This document shows positions 53,033-61,402 of a stretch of DNA of 64,000 bases, one piece after another. The notes under the pieces were generated by a model. The model worked only from the letters and a program-made list of their open reading frames with translations. It was not told the DNA's origin and ran no database searches. The translations under genes and the position numbers were made by a program. The stretch's first letter is position 1; each line of letters starts with the position of its first letter. This DNA comes from Pseudomonas viridiflava (GTDB taxonomy: Bacteria > Pseudomonadota > Gammaproteobacteria > Pseudomonadales > Pseudomonadaceae), in the NCBI RefSeq assembly GCF_900582195.1, contig NZ_UTHA01000226.1, positions 54,629 through 118,628 on the forward strand, in the 5' to 3' direction.

Positions 53033-53524
53033 ATGGAAGCAATCACGATATGGGGTTACAACGTCAAGTTCAGCGATGCGATAGCATTCCTGGCGCTTAT
53101 CGTAGCCGGAATTGCGGTGTGGGTTTCGTGGCTGGCATACCGCGTGAACAGGAATTCCCTTGGCTTGTACGAAGGTGGGGATTATTTAGGGACGGTTTTA
53201 TACGTCACAAACAATAGCCCTCACGCCGTGACTGTTTCGAATCTCGGCTATGTTGGTCCCGACGGACGACCATTTAGTCTGCTGGGAGAGCAAGGGTTAA
53301 GAGTCCGTATTGACCCTAGGGACGAGGCAAGCATTAGGCTTGACGATGACATGGCCGCTACCGTGAGACGTGGTAAAGGTACCTACTCACGTCATTGTCT
53401 ATTCGTGGCACTCGCCACTGGTCATAAGTTCTACAACGTCAATTTGTCGCGAAGGGTATGGTGGAAGGTCCGGGGGTTTTTCGACGGTAGCCGCAGACAG
53501 CGAAATCGAAAATCCCAGTTGTGA
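53033..53524 (+). CDS. Hypothetical membrane-anchored protein
   Basis: A 163-residue protein with AAGGA upstream of the ATG. One N-terminal membrane helix (about 15-37: AIAFLALIVAGIAVWVSWLAY) is followed by a beta-rich domain (GTVLYVTNNSPHAVTVSNLGYVGPDGRPFSLL...) and a very basic C-terminus (RRVWWKVRGFFDGSRRQRNRK). No known family; the pattern recalls small membrane-bound accessory proteins of mobile elements. It precedes the DUF2971 gene by 115 bp on the same strand. Confidence 0.65.
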   Translation: MEAITIWGYNVKFSDAIAFLALIVAGIAVWVSWLAYRVNRNSLGLYEGGDYLGTVLYVTNNSPHAVTVSNLGYVGPDGRPFSLLGEQGLRVRIDPRDEASIRLDDDMAATVRRGKGTYSRHCLFVALATGHKFYNVNLSRRVWWKVRGFFDGSRRQRNRKSQL

Positions 53525-53639
53525 CTTCCTTCCTTTGATTGAGCATTCGTGTCACCCGTGGCGCGCTTGTTGAATTGCTGACCAGCGGAACGGTGCTAAT
53601 CTGGCGTGATCAACTGACTCCCTATGAGATTAGGTGCAA

Positions 53640-55070
53640 ATGCCAGATTACCTTTATAGATTCCGTTCGGTAGAAAAGCTGCTTGGTAAAGATGAACTTG
53701 AAGGAGAGCTTGCAGGTACCTATATATATTTTGCGTCACCAGATCAGCTAAATGACCCATTCGAAGGCTATCGTGAATTGTTCTTTTCGGGCGATTCTAT
53801 TGTGTGGCGCCAGCTTTTCAAGCGATATATTGCTTGCCTAATATATAGAAACTATCAATATCTATCCGGATTTGAGCTTAATCAAAAAGACTTTCCAGAT
53901 GTGTACGATCTCAGCATGCTGCCACCTGAGGTAAGCGAGCCTGGAAAAGAGACAATCTCCAATTTTCTTTCGAACAGCAATATCCAGCGACACATCGAGT
54001 TTCTGGCGCGAGGAGAGCGAAAGGTTACAAAAGAAGAACTGACCGTGCACCTAAACAGCATTCAGGTGTATGCAATGAAATTAGTCGCCGGACTTTACAT
54101 TCAAATAGGCGTGAAGCCCGTAAACACCAAATTGAAGGAAATGAATGAAGCTCGTAGTCTTGAGTCGTCATCTGCATTGCTTTCAGTATGTGGAGAAGGT
54201 GAGGAAGGAGAGATTAGTGCAGCCGACGCTATAGGGTATACCGTAGCCTTGTACATGGCGGAAACTGAACTTTTCATATCGAACTACAATTCCTATAAGG
54301 AGGAGTCAAAAAACATTAAATGGCGCAGACTTGTTCATAGTTTTATCGCGCAATTTGTAGAGAGCTTGAAGAGATTAAGTCATAGGGAGTGGTACACCGC
54401 GTGCTTTATGGAAAGTTGCAGCAACTCATCCATATGGGGAACCTACGGTGATAACCACAAAGGCGTGTGTTTAAAATTCAAGACTGACAAGGCTGGGGGC
54501 AAAGCGCAGTTATCTTTCCATATGGCTGTCGCATTATCATCCAGTGGGTCATTGTGGGATCATGCAAAGCTTACGTTTGAGAAAGTAAATTACGTGACCG
54601 AAATAAGTGATCTTGATTTTTTTAGATCTATCGGAATTTATCCAAAAAACACGCTGTTAAAAAACTGGTACTTGAACGATGCCGGTGATCGGAGTGCATG
54701 CTATTCAGCTCTTGATAATCAGGAGGAGTGGATAGAGAACTACTGGAAAAGCCGACAACTGAGCATTACTAGTAAAATGCGGGACTGGGAAAATGAAAGT
54801 GAATATCGTTTAATTTTGCAAAACGGAATGCCAGATTACGAAGAATTCAAAAATCGGTGCTTAAAATATGATTTTGAATCGCTTGAAGGCATAATTTTCG
54901 GAATTCGCACACCGGAAGTTGAGAAATATAAGATCATTCAAGTTGTCGAAGCGCTTTGTGATAAATACAAAAGATCCGAATTCAATATATATCAAGCCCA
55001 TCATAACCCATCAACAAAAGAGATTAGTTATCGCTCTCTTGTAAAGGTTAGCTGCGACAACCCCACTTAG
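53640..55070 (+). CDS. DUF2971-family protein
   Basis: A 476-residue AT-rich gene product; ATG at 53640. The N-terminal YLYRFRSVEKL...YIYFASPDQLNDPFEGYRE and central SIWGTYGDNHKGVCLKFKT are the hallmark blocks of DUF2971, a domain of unknown function often encoded in mobile or defence-rich regions. It is longer than many members, with an inserted helical region (about 100-240). No membrane segment is seen. Together with the OLD-like gene it suggests an accessory or defence cargo. Confidence 0.78.
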   Translation: MPDYLYRFRSVEKLLGKDELEGELAGTYIYFASPDQLNDPFEGYRELFFSGDSIVWRQLFKRYIACLIYRNYQYLSGFELNQKDFPDVYDLSMLPPEVSEPGKETISNFLSNSNIQRHIEFLARGERKVTKEELTVHLNSIQVYAMKLVAGLYIQIGVKPVNTKLKEMNEARSLESSSALLSVCGEGEEGEISAADAIGYTVALYMAETELFISNYNSYKEESKNIKWRRLVHSFIAQFVESLKRLSHREWYTACFMESCSNSSIWGTYGDNHKGVCLKFKTDKAGGKAQLSFHMAVALSSSGSLWDHAKLTFEKVNYVTEISDLDFFRSIGIYPKNTLLKNWYLNDAGDRSACYSALDNQEEWIENYWKSRQLSITSKMRDWENESEYRLILQNGMPDYEEFKNRCLKYDFESLEGIIFGIRTPEVEKYKIIQVVEALCDKYKRSEFNIYQAHHNPSTKEISYRSLVKVSCDNPT

Positions 55071-55078
55071 GGACTAAC

Positions 55079-56054
55079 TTAAAGAGTGATTTTTTTAACT
55101 GACATCGAGGCCGCTTTAGATTGCGCGGCGCATTGCTCGAAATTCGTCGCATTAGCAGGCACTGGTGTAGGCCCGTGCGTATGAATGGCGATTTCTAAGT
55201 TCATTTGTTGCAGTAGGTCGAGAATATCCCCGACAACTTTGAACAAATTGACTTCTCCGGAGCCAATCCAGTTTTTCAGTGCCTGAAATCGCTGGCTGAT
55301 TACTGCAACGCTGCGGCGTAAGCCTTCTATCCGCTTCTGCATATCGCCACCCACCGTGGCGTTGTGCTTCTGACCCACAACCAGATTCAGATCCCGGCCG
55401 GTGGCTTGATGCAGGTCATCCACCGCCGCCAGGCTCGCGGATCCGCCCGACATCAGTTTGAGCGCGCCCAGCACCTCGATCTTTTTCACCCCCCCCCCCC
55501 AGAGTCTCGGTCGAGTGGTCATCAATCGTCTGCGTGTGGCTCTGGAACTGCTCGCGGTTGTCCAGGGCTTCGACTTCTTGCTCGATCGCCTGATCACGGA
55601 TCTTGCCATCGGTCTGGCTTAGCCAGTTGCCGTCGGCATCGACGCGCTGCTGGGCGGCAGCGCTGTGTTGCCACACCTGATCACTTTTCGGCACCTTCTG
55701 CATGCTCAGGCCGTGCGGCAAAATCGATTGGATGTAGGGCTTGTTCGGCAGGCCGTAGGCGAAGCACACCACTACCCGCGTGCCCTCCTCCGGAAAGGCG
55801 TAGATGCCCATTTCCTCGCCACCGGTGGGCAGCGGTAAAGGAACGCCAGTGAGCGCCGGCATGGCCGGATCTGGCTCGTCATCCGGGCCGAGTACGACAA
55901 TGTCCACCGCGTAGCGCGGGCGGAAGTCGTCGCACAGTCCGGCGTCCGCCGGCGCGTCGGCTACGGCGGTAACCTGGGCAAATCGCGGCAGGTGATAGCC
56001 ACCGCTGAGTTCGGGGAATTGGCGCTCTACAGCGCGGCGGATTGCGTCGTCCAT
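55079..56054 (-). pseudogene. Phage baseplate assembly protein V-like gene, frameshifted at a poly-C tract
   Basis: From the ATG complementary to 56052-56054 the product reads DDAIRRAVERQFPELSGGYH..., with the baseplate V-type core GVPLPLPTGGEEMGIYAFPEEGTRVVVCFAYGLPNKPYIQSI. At a run of 12 C (55489-55500 on the plus strand) the frame is lost. Sequence that continues the protein (KKIEVLGALKLMSGGSASLAAVDDLHQ...) lies in another frame down to 55079. A run of 11 would rejoin them. The gene is therefore broken as read, or subject to slippage or sequencing error. Confidence 0.75.
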
Positions 56055-56658
56055 CGGATGGCAATCTGGTCATTGGTGAGTGCAACAGTGGTAATGCGCT
56101 CGCCGTTGTTGATCGTTGCACCTGGTCTCAACCCGGGGAGGGCGGCGACCATGGCGCTCTGGTTGCCCTGGTAGCCGTCGAACAGCTCCGTGGGAATCTG
56201 CAGCGGCGCACGTGCGCCGAAAAAGCTGTCGGCCCAACTGCCGGCGAACACTTCGCCGTTGCCCAGCTGGTGCCAGGTGAAGTCGGGAATGCTGAACACC
56301 CGGGCCAAACTGTCCATCGCCTGGTAGCCGGCGGCGAGGCAGTAGAAATACGACGCCTTCACGCTGGCGTAAGGCCGGTCGGGAACACGAAAGCGCAGCC
56401 GGTCTGTTCGCTGATCTCGGCCAGCACCGCACGCAGATCCACATGACGCAGGTTCAACGGCAACGGGTTGGCCAGCACGGCGGCCAGCTCACGGCAGAAC
56501 AGCACCTGTTCGACCGCGTTGGCGGTCGTGCGGCGCTCGATGTAGCCGATATCCAGTGTCACCAGACCTTTCAACAGCAACGCGGATTGAACAGTGAAAT
56601 TCGCCCAACCGGGACTGGTGGCGTCCAGCCGAACGTCTTCCTTGATCATCCGGATCAA
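56027..56658 (-). pseudogene. Phage tail/baseplate gene remnant with frameshift
   Basis: Two overlapping frames appear to be halves of one product: MIRMIKEDVRLDATSPGWANFTVQ...LAEISEQTG (56658 to about 56400) and RVPDRPYASVKASYFYCLAAGYQ...NDQIAIRWTTQSAAL (about 56395 to 56027). The join near 56400 needs a 1-nt shift. The 3' end overlaps the baseplate-V start by 28 bp, as in phage tail operons. It is likely a decayed baseplate or hub protein; the exact family is uncertain. Confidence 0.6.
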
Positions 56659-56976
56659 TCGTCATTGATGCCGAATGGTGCGGCTTCACGCCTGCTCACT
56701 CCCACCAAACCATGTATCCATCACCCGATCATTTTTTCAAAATCAGATAACGCCGGACTGTCGCCGGTTGGGTCACAATAGTCGGTTTCAACGACCAGCG
56801 TGTCTGGGGCCCACAGATCAGTCGGGCAATCAACTCTGGGGCAAAGCACTAACTTATATGACCTTAAACACCGCCTATCATCGACCGGGCACACATGAAT
56901 CCCAGTGTGTAAAGCTCTGCCCAGCTCATTCCTGATAAACTCACCCACCTTCGCCCCTCTGATCCAGATTCCCCCA
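56659..56976. other. Gap between phage remnant and dusA
   Basis: About 320 bp with no credible gene. Its last 46 bp (56931-56976) are the dusA promoter/leader that is duplicated at 49569. A minus-strand frame over this region crosses the dusA start and was discounted. Confidence 0.6.
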
Positions 56977-57963
56977 ATGTCTCTACAACCCGCCCCACTC
57001 TCCCGCCGCTTCTCCGTCGCACCCATGATGGATTGGACTGACCGCCATTGCCGTTTCTTCCTACGCCTCCTGTCGAAGAACGCCCTGCTCTACACCGAAA
57101 TGGTCACCACCGGCGCACTGCTCAATGGCGATCACGAACGTTTCCTTCGTCACAACGAAGCCGAGCACCCTCTCGCCTTACAGTTGGGCGGTAGCGTTCC
57201 GTTGGATCTGGCTGCCTGCGCACGCATGGCTCAGGAACACGGTTACGACGAAGTAAACCTGAACGTCGGCTGCCCAAGCGATCGGGTGCAAAACAACATG
57301 ATCGGCGCGTGCCTGATGGGTCACCCACGGTTAGTGGCGGATTGTGTGAAGGCGATGCAAGACGCAGTGACAATCCCGGTGACGGTAAAGCACCGCATCG
57401 GCATCAACGGTCGGGACAGTTACGCGGAGTTGTGTGATTTCGTCGGCACCGTCCGCGATGCCGGGTGCACGAGTTTTACCGTGCATGCGCGGATTGCGAT
57501 TCTGGAGGGGTTGTCGCCAAAGGAGAATCGTGACATTCCGCCGTTGCGTTATGACGTGGCGGCGCAGCTGAAGGCGGATTTTCCGGAGTTGGAGATTGTG
57601 CTAAATGGCGGGATCAAGACGATGGAGGCTTGCCATGAGCATTTGCAGACGTTTGACGGTGTGATGTTGGGGCGTGAGGCTTATCACAATCCGTATTTGC
57701 TGGCGGAGGTGGATCAGCAGTTGTTTGGCAGTTCGGCGCCGGTGATCAGTCGGGCTGAGGCGTTGGCGCAGTTGCGTCCTTATATAGCCGAGCATTTGCT
57801 GGCCGGTGGGGCGATGCATCACATCACGCGGCATGTGTTGGGTCTGGGCACGGGGTTCCCGGGGGCGCGGAAATTCCGTCAGTTGTTGTCGGTGGATATC
57901 CACAAGGCCAAGGATCCGTTGGCGTTGCTGGATCAGGCAGCTGAGTTGCTTGAAGGTCGTTGA
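56977..57963 (+). CDS. dusA: tRNA-dihydrouridine synthase DusA
   Basis: A 328-residue FMN enzyme that reduces uridine to dihydrouridine at tRNA D-loop positions 20/20a. The start ATG gives MSLQPAPLSRRFSVAPMMDWTDRHCR. FMN- and tRNA-binding motifs are present: APMMDWTDRHCR, LNVGCPSDRVQNNMIGACLM (catalytic Cys in GCPS), VTVKHRIGI, VHARIAILEGLSPKENRDIPPL and LNGGIKT. The gene is intact although its first 22 codons are part of an attachment site for the upstream island. Confidence 0.95.
   Translation: MSLQPAPLSRRFSVAPMMDWTDRHCRFFLRLLSKNALLYTEMVTTGALLNGDHERFLRHNEAEHPLALQLGGSVPLDLAACARMAQEHGYDEVNLNVGCPSDRVQNNMIGACLMGHPRLVADCVKAMQDAVTIPVTVKHRIGINGRDSYAELCDFVGTVRDAGCTSFTVHARIAILEGLSPKENRDIPPLRYDVAAQLKADFPELEIVLNGGIKTMEACHEHLQTFDGVMLGREAYHNPYLLAEVDQQLFGSSAPVISRAEALAQLRPYIAEHLLAGGAMHHITRHVLGLGTGFPGARKFRQLLSVDIHKAKDPLALLDQAAELLEGR
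57013..57041 (+). other. Attachment-site copy C (inside dusA)
   Basis: Codons 13-22 of dusA, carrying CCCATGATGGATTGGACTGA, are repeated at 47822-47850 (one mismatch) and 49651-49679 (four mismatches). The 5' end of dusA is a known integration target for tyrosine-recombinase elements. Confidence 0.8.
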
Positions 57964-57990
57964 TTGATGGTTTGAGTGTGCGGGCGACGC

Positions 57991-58410
57991 ATGAGCGTTG
58001 CCCGCTGTTTTGTTGTACTGACAGGATGTCTTTTGTTTATGCCCGCGTTTAGTTTTTCCGGTTTCAAGCGTTACGCCTTTCTTGCCTTGTTCAGCTTCAC
58101 TTCCGACGTTTATGCGCACTGCGATGGCTTTTGCATGGGCCGTACCGATACGCCGTGGGAAGTGACGCAGTTCTCTGGCCTGTCAATCATGGTGCTGCTG
58201 CTGACGCCCTTCTCTGCCACCAATAACACCACGGAAAGCTTTAAACGTGTTTACTCCGCCGAGGAGCAAGAAGACGCGCGACTCTATCTGGCCAGCGACG
58301 GCATGCTGCAGGCCGCGTATTTCACCTCGGCCTTGCAGCGCTATCGCCAGGAGTCGCCGGATTCGGCGTTAAACGATCTCGCCGTTGCGGCGTTGATCAG
58401 CGCCCAGTGA
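57991..58410 (+). CDS. DUF2388-like exported protein
   Basis: About 139 residues from ATG 57991, or 123 from ATG 58039, which has AGGA upstream. A hydrophobic N-terminus suggests export. The C-terminal pattern DARLYLASDGMLQAAYFTSALQRYRQESPDSALNDLAVAALISAQ resembles the (D)A..F.AS.G...GA.L..AL...R...DL.LA.AI core of DUF2388 proteins. These are small periplasmic Pseudomonas proteins of unknown role. A Cys-rich AHCDGFCMG segment is unusual. Confidence 0.55.
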   Translation: MSVARCFVVLTGCLLFMPAFSFSGFKRYAFLALFSFTSDVYAHCDGFCMGRTDTPWEVTQFSGLSIMVLLLTPFSATNNTTESFKRVYSAEEQEDARLYLASDGMLQAAYFTSALQRYRQESPDSALNDLAVAALISAQ

Positions 58411-59244
58411 TCAGGCGGCCGCTGCGGCGGTCCAGTTGACCCAGCCAAACAACCACGTTGCCAGAATCAACAAGCCAAACGCGATCCGATACCAAGCGAA
58501 CGCGGCGTAGCTGTGGTTGGCAATAAACTTGAGCAGGCCGCGTACGGCGATCATCGCGAAGATGAATGCGGTGACGAAGCCGAGGGCGAAGACTGGCAGG
58601 TCGTTGGGCTGGAAGAGGTCGCGGTATTTGTAGCCAGAGTAAACGGCGGCGCCGACCATGGTCGGCATGGCGAGGAAGAACGAGAACTCGGTGGCGGCTT
58701 TGCGCGACAGGCCGAAGAGCAAACCGCCGATGATGGTCGAGCCGGAGCGTGAGGTGCCGGGAATCATCGCCAGGCATTGTATGAATCCGACTTTCAGTGC
58801 GTGAGACCAGCGCATGTCGTCGACGTGTTCGACGCTGATCACATGGCTGCGCTGTTCGGCCCACAGCATGATGATGCCGCCGACGACCAGTGCCACGGCG
58901 ACGGTGATCGGGTTAAACAGGTATTCGTGGATCGCGTCGGCGAACAATACGCCCAGGACCACGGCGGGCAGAAAGGCGATCAGCAAGTTGACGGTGAAGC
59001 GTTGTGCATTACGTTCGGTGGGCAGGCCTTTGACGATTTCGAAGATCTTCGGTCGAAACTCCCAGACGACGGCAAGAATGGCACCCAGTTGAATAATGAT
59101 GTTGAACGCCATGGCGCGTTCGCCGCCGAATTCCAGCAAGTCGGCGACGATGATCTGGTGGCCGGTACTCGAGATCGGCAAGAACTCGGTCAGGCCTTCT
59201 ACTGCACCTAATATCAACACCTGGAAAAGGGTCCAGAAATCCAT
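58411..59244 (-). CDS. uppP: Undecaprenyl-diphosphatase UppP (BacA)
   Basis: A 277-residue, 8-helix inner-membrane enzyme that dephosphorylates undecaprenyl pyrophosphate to recycle the lipid carrier for peptidoglycan and polysaccharide synthesis; also linked to bacitracin resistance. The start at MDFWTLFQVLILG is chosen over longer frames. Both signature loops are present: EGLTEFLPISSTGH (about 16-29) and PGTSRSGSTI. Confidence 0.94.
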   Translation of the reverse strand: MDFWTLFQVLILGAVEGLTEFLPISSTGHQIIVADLLEFGGERAMAFNIIIQLGAILAVVWEFRPKIFEIVKGLPTERNAQRFTVNLLIAFLPAVVLGVLFADAIHEYLFNPITVAVALVVGGIIMLWAEQRSHVISVEHVDDMRWSHALKVGFIQCLAMIPGTSRSGSTIIGGLLFGLSRKAATEFSFFLAMPTMVGAAVYSGYKYRDLFQPNDLPVFALGFVTAFIFAMIAVRGLLKFIANHSYAAFAWYRIAFGLLILATWLFGWVNWTAAAAA

Positions 59245-59468
59245 TAATCCTCCGTCAGAGCGCCCTTGATGAGCGACCGGGTAATAACACTCAGGGGTTG
59301 AGTATCTGCAGTGAGACCATTGACATACATAAACGCAAAAGTTCATCAGCCACAAAGATTACGTCTTATTAAAAGACACACTCAAGCCATGTTAGTAATC
59401 GTCGGCCGACGAACTACGCAGAAAATATTTAGGCCATTTTGCAGAAAAAAGTTGCTTGGACAATAAAG

Positions 59469-59484
59469 TGTGATCAATATCACA
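59469..59484. promoter_or_regulatory. CRP/Vfr-type binding site
   Basis: TGTGATCAATATCACA is a perfect inverted repeat matching the TGTGA-N6-TCACA consensus exactly. It lies about 225 bp from uppP and about 240 bp from the regulator start, so the controlled promoter is not certain. Confidence 0.65.
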
Positions 59485-59633
59485 TTATCCTGAGATGGCC
59501 AGACAGTGGCAATTGGACATAGACAAAGCTATCGCATTCACCTCAAAATAGTGGCACCATTGCATATCGCCACCATCTAAGCGGTAGTTCACCCCTCCGA
59601 GAAAATCAACTAAAAGCTTGAAAAGCTTAATTA

Positions 59634-59657
59634 TTGTTAGAAAACTCGCGAGACACG
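59634..59657 (+). promoter_or_regulatory. Shared motif 1, TTGTTAGAA...CTCG...AGACAC
   Basis: TTGTTAGAAAACTCGCGAGACAC-like sequence recurs at 61617-61637 upstream of the sugar-transferase gene. It is a candidate promoter element or operator for one of the two regulators encoded between the copies. Confidence 0.45.
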
Positions 59658-59722
59658 TCTAAAATCCGCGCAAATGTTACCAATTGTCAGTCACAGATGA
59701 GAACCGGTGCTTTAACATCCCG

Positions 59723-60490
59723 ATGTCAGCACTTAATTCGAGTCAATGCATGATGCTCTCAGGGAACTTAGCGACTAGAAGTCCGCGCCCGACAAACGAC
59801 GAACCTGGTGTTCTTACTCTGGGTCGTACCCGTGGCGTGGCTGAACATTTCAAAGCGCTAGTCGCCCAGCATTTACGCACTGATATGGCGCTCGAAGCCG
59901 ATGCGTACACTAGTTCATATCAGTTGAATGAACAGTCTGGTTCGTATCGAGCGATATTCCTGGTTATCGACAGCCCACAGGCCCTCGAAGACAATCTGGC
60001 GCTGATCGAGAACCTGCGCAGCGACAACTTGAAGCCGATCATTTGCGCCGTCATCACCGGTCGCGGCGCCTTCAACAAGATCAAATACTATCTGGCTGGC
60101 GCGGATGTTTGTATCAAGCTCAATACCCTTTCCGACGATAGCGCCGAGTTGCTGGGCGAGTTCTTCAACAGCGAAGAATGGCAACGCGATATCAATCTGA
60201 CGCTTGATCCGACGCGGATCTGCCTGATGGACGCCAGCAAGAAACTCGACATCTCGTTTGCCGAAATGAAGATCCTCGAAGCCTTCGCGCAAACCGGTAA
60301 TCACATTCTGAGCCACGATGAAATTGCTAGCATCATGGGCCTCAATACCAATTTCTACGACCCTCGCGCACTGGAAAAATCAATCAGTCGCTTGCGTGGA
60401 AAAATCAAGGACATGTATGGTACAAACGCGATTCAGAGCATTCGCGGCTATGGCTATCGCCTGCTGCGGGGTCTGATATCGACTGCCTGA
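59723..60490 (+). CDS. Transcriptional regulator with degenerate receiver and PhoB-type winged helix
   Basis: About 255 residues from ATG 59723; upstream TTG 59684 and downstream ATG 59750 are alternatives, and no strong ribosome site decides. The N-terminal part (about 60-160) has receiver-like strands (YRAIFLVIDSP, KPIICAVITG, YLAGADVCIKLNT) but lacks the usual acidic pair and LTA block, so phosphorylation is doubtful. The C-terminal winged helix (about 170-253) has LDISFAEMKILEAFAQTGN and IQSIRGYGYRLL. It probably acts on nearby exopolysaccharide-type genes. Confidence 0.75.
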   Translation: MSALNSSQCMMLSGNLATRSPRPTNDEPGVLTLGRTRGVAEHFKALVAQHLRTDMALEADAYTSSYQLNEQSGSYRAIFLVIDSPQALEDNLALIENLRSDNLKPIICAVITGRGAFNKIKYYLAGADVCIKLNTLSDDSAELLGEFFNSEEWQRDINLTLDPTRICLMDASKKLDISFAEMKILEAFAQTGNHILSHDEIASIMGLNTNFYDPRALEKSISRLRGKIKDMYGTNAIQSIRGYGYRLLRGLISTA

Positions 60491-60769
60491 CTCTCGGGCA
60501 GCCTTCCCTTTTGCATACGTACGAAGGATCGTCTGATGCAACCATATAGCTCCCGTTCTGCTTCACGCCTGTTTGAAATCAAGCAATTGAATGAGCGCGA
60601 CAACACGACCCATAACAATAAAACTCCATAACATAGCAGCAGATCGAGTGGAATTTATCGAGGGCCAATCTTGGGCCCAGACCCTGCCTATCGATTACTT
60701 CCGAGGAAGTCATTGCTCGCCTGCCGATTTTTCTTTTAGCCAATTTTGGTGTGTATTTAGGAGAGAGAC

Positions 60770-61402
60770 ATGGAAACTAGTACAACCCTCCCAAGGAAAT
60801 ATTTTGTTGTCGTGACTCACAGTACAACGTCGCAACGCGAACTGGAGAGCATGCTGTCCAGTGAACGTTTCAATTCGTTTGAAGGGGTTGATTCGCCCTC
60901 TTCCGCTCCAATGGTGATGGAGTTCACATATCCAAGCATCAGTCGAAAGAATGTCGCGCGCAGTATTGAACACGATACTCAGCGAATATTGGCCACACTT
61001 GAGTCCGAATGGCGGGCAGCGCAATCGGCTAATCCCTTCCAGAAAGTCCCGGCGATAAGCGCGGAAATCCGCAATATGCCGCCCGCCATTGAAGGTGATA
61101 TGCCTGGCAATGAAACCTGGCATCTCCACCCTGATCAGGGTGCACTGGTCAAAGAAGGTGTTGAAATCAGCTTGACTGGCCTGGAAACAGCATTGGTCAG
61201 GAAAATGCTCAGCCATGAAGAGCGTGTTGTCAGTCGTGACGAGCTGATTCTCAGCATCGGTCGAGAACCGGAACAATATCGCGGCCTGGAAATGTGCCTG
61301 AGTCGCCTGCAAGACAAATTCAAAAGCGCCAGTAATGGTGAGCGACTGTTTCGTGCCGTCAGAAACCGCGGTTATTGCCTGATTCAGGAAGTCGTCGCGT
61401 AA
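60770..61402 (+). CDS. Winged-helix (PhoB-type) regulatory protein without receiver domain
   Basis: A 210-residue protein; AGGAGAG precedes the ATG at 60770. The C-terminal third (about 120-207: LVKEGVEISLTGLETALVRKMLSHEERVVSRDELILSIG...LFRAVRNRGYCLIQE) is an OmpR/PhoB-type DNA-binding domain. The N-terminal part (about 1-110) has no phospho-acceptor landmarks and no recognised fold. With the preceding regulator it forms a pair of atypical winged-helix proteins just before a sugar-transferase gene. Confidence 0.75.
   Translation: METSTTLPRKYFVVVTHSTTSQRELESMLSSERFNSFEGVDSPSSAPMVMEFTYPSISRKNVARSIEHDTQRILATLESEWRAAQSANPFQKVPAISAEIRNMPPAIEGDMPGNETWHLHPDQGALVKEGVEISLTGLETALVRKMLSHEERVVSRDELILSIGREPEQYRGLEMCLSRLQDKFKSASNGERLFRAVRNRGYCLIQEVVA

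Larger units (their letters stand above)
59245..59722. other. Long AT-rich intergenic region with regulatory motifs
   Basis: About 480 bp between divergent uppP and a regulator gene. It contains a perfect CRP/Vfr-type palindrome (59469-59484) and, at 59634-59657, a motif shared with the upstream region of the sugar-transferase gene. No gene is visible. Confidence 0.6.

Noticed and set aside
59555..59570. TGGCAC...TGCA sequence as a sigma-54 promoter
   Set aside because: The GG-to-GC spacing is 9 rather than 12 bp, incompatible with sigma-54 recognition.
60591..60815. Plus-strand 74-codon frame before the second regulator
   Set aside because: It overlaps the regulator start, has no ribosome site and shows no domain.
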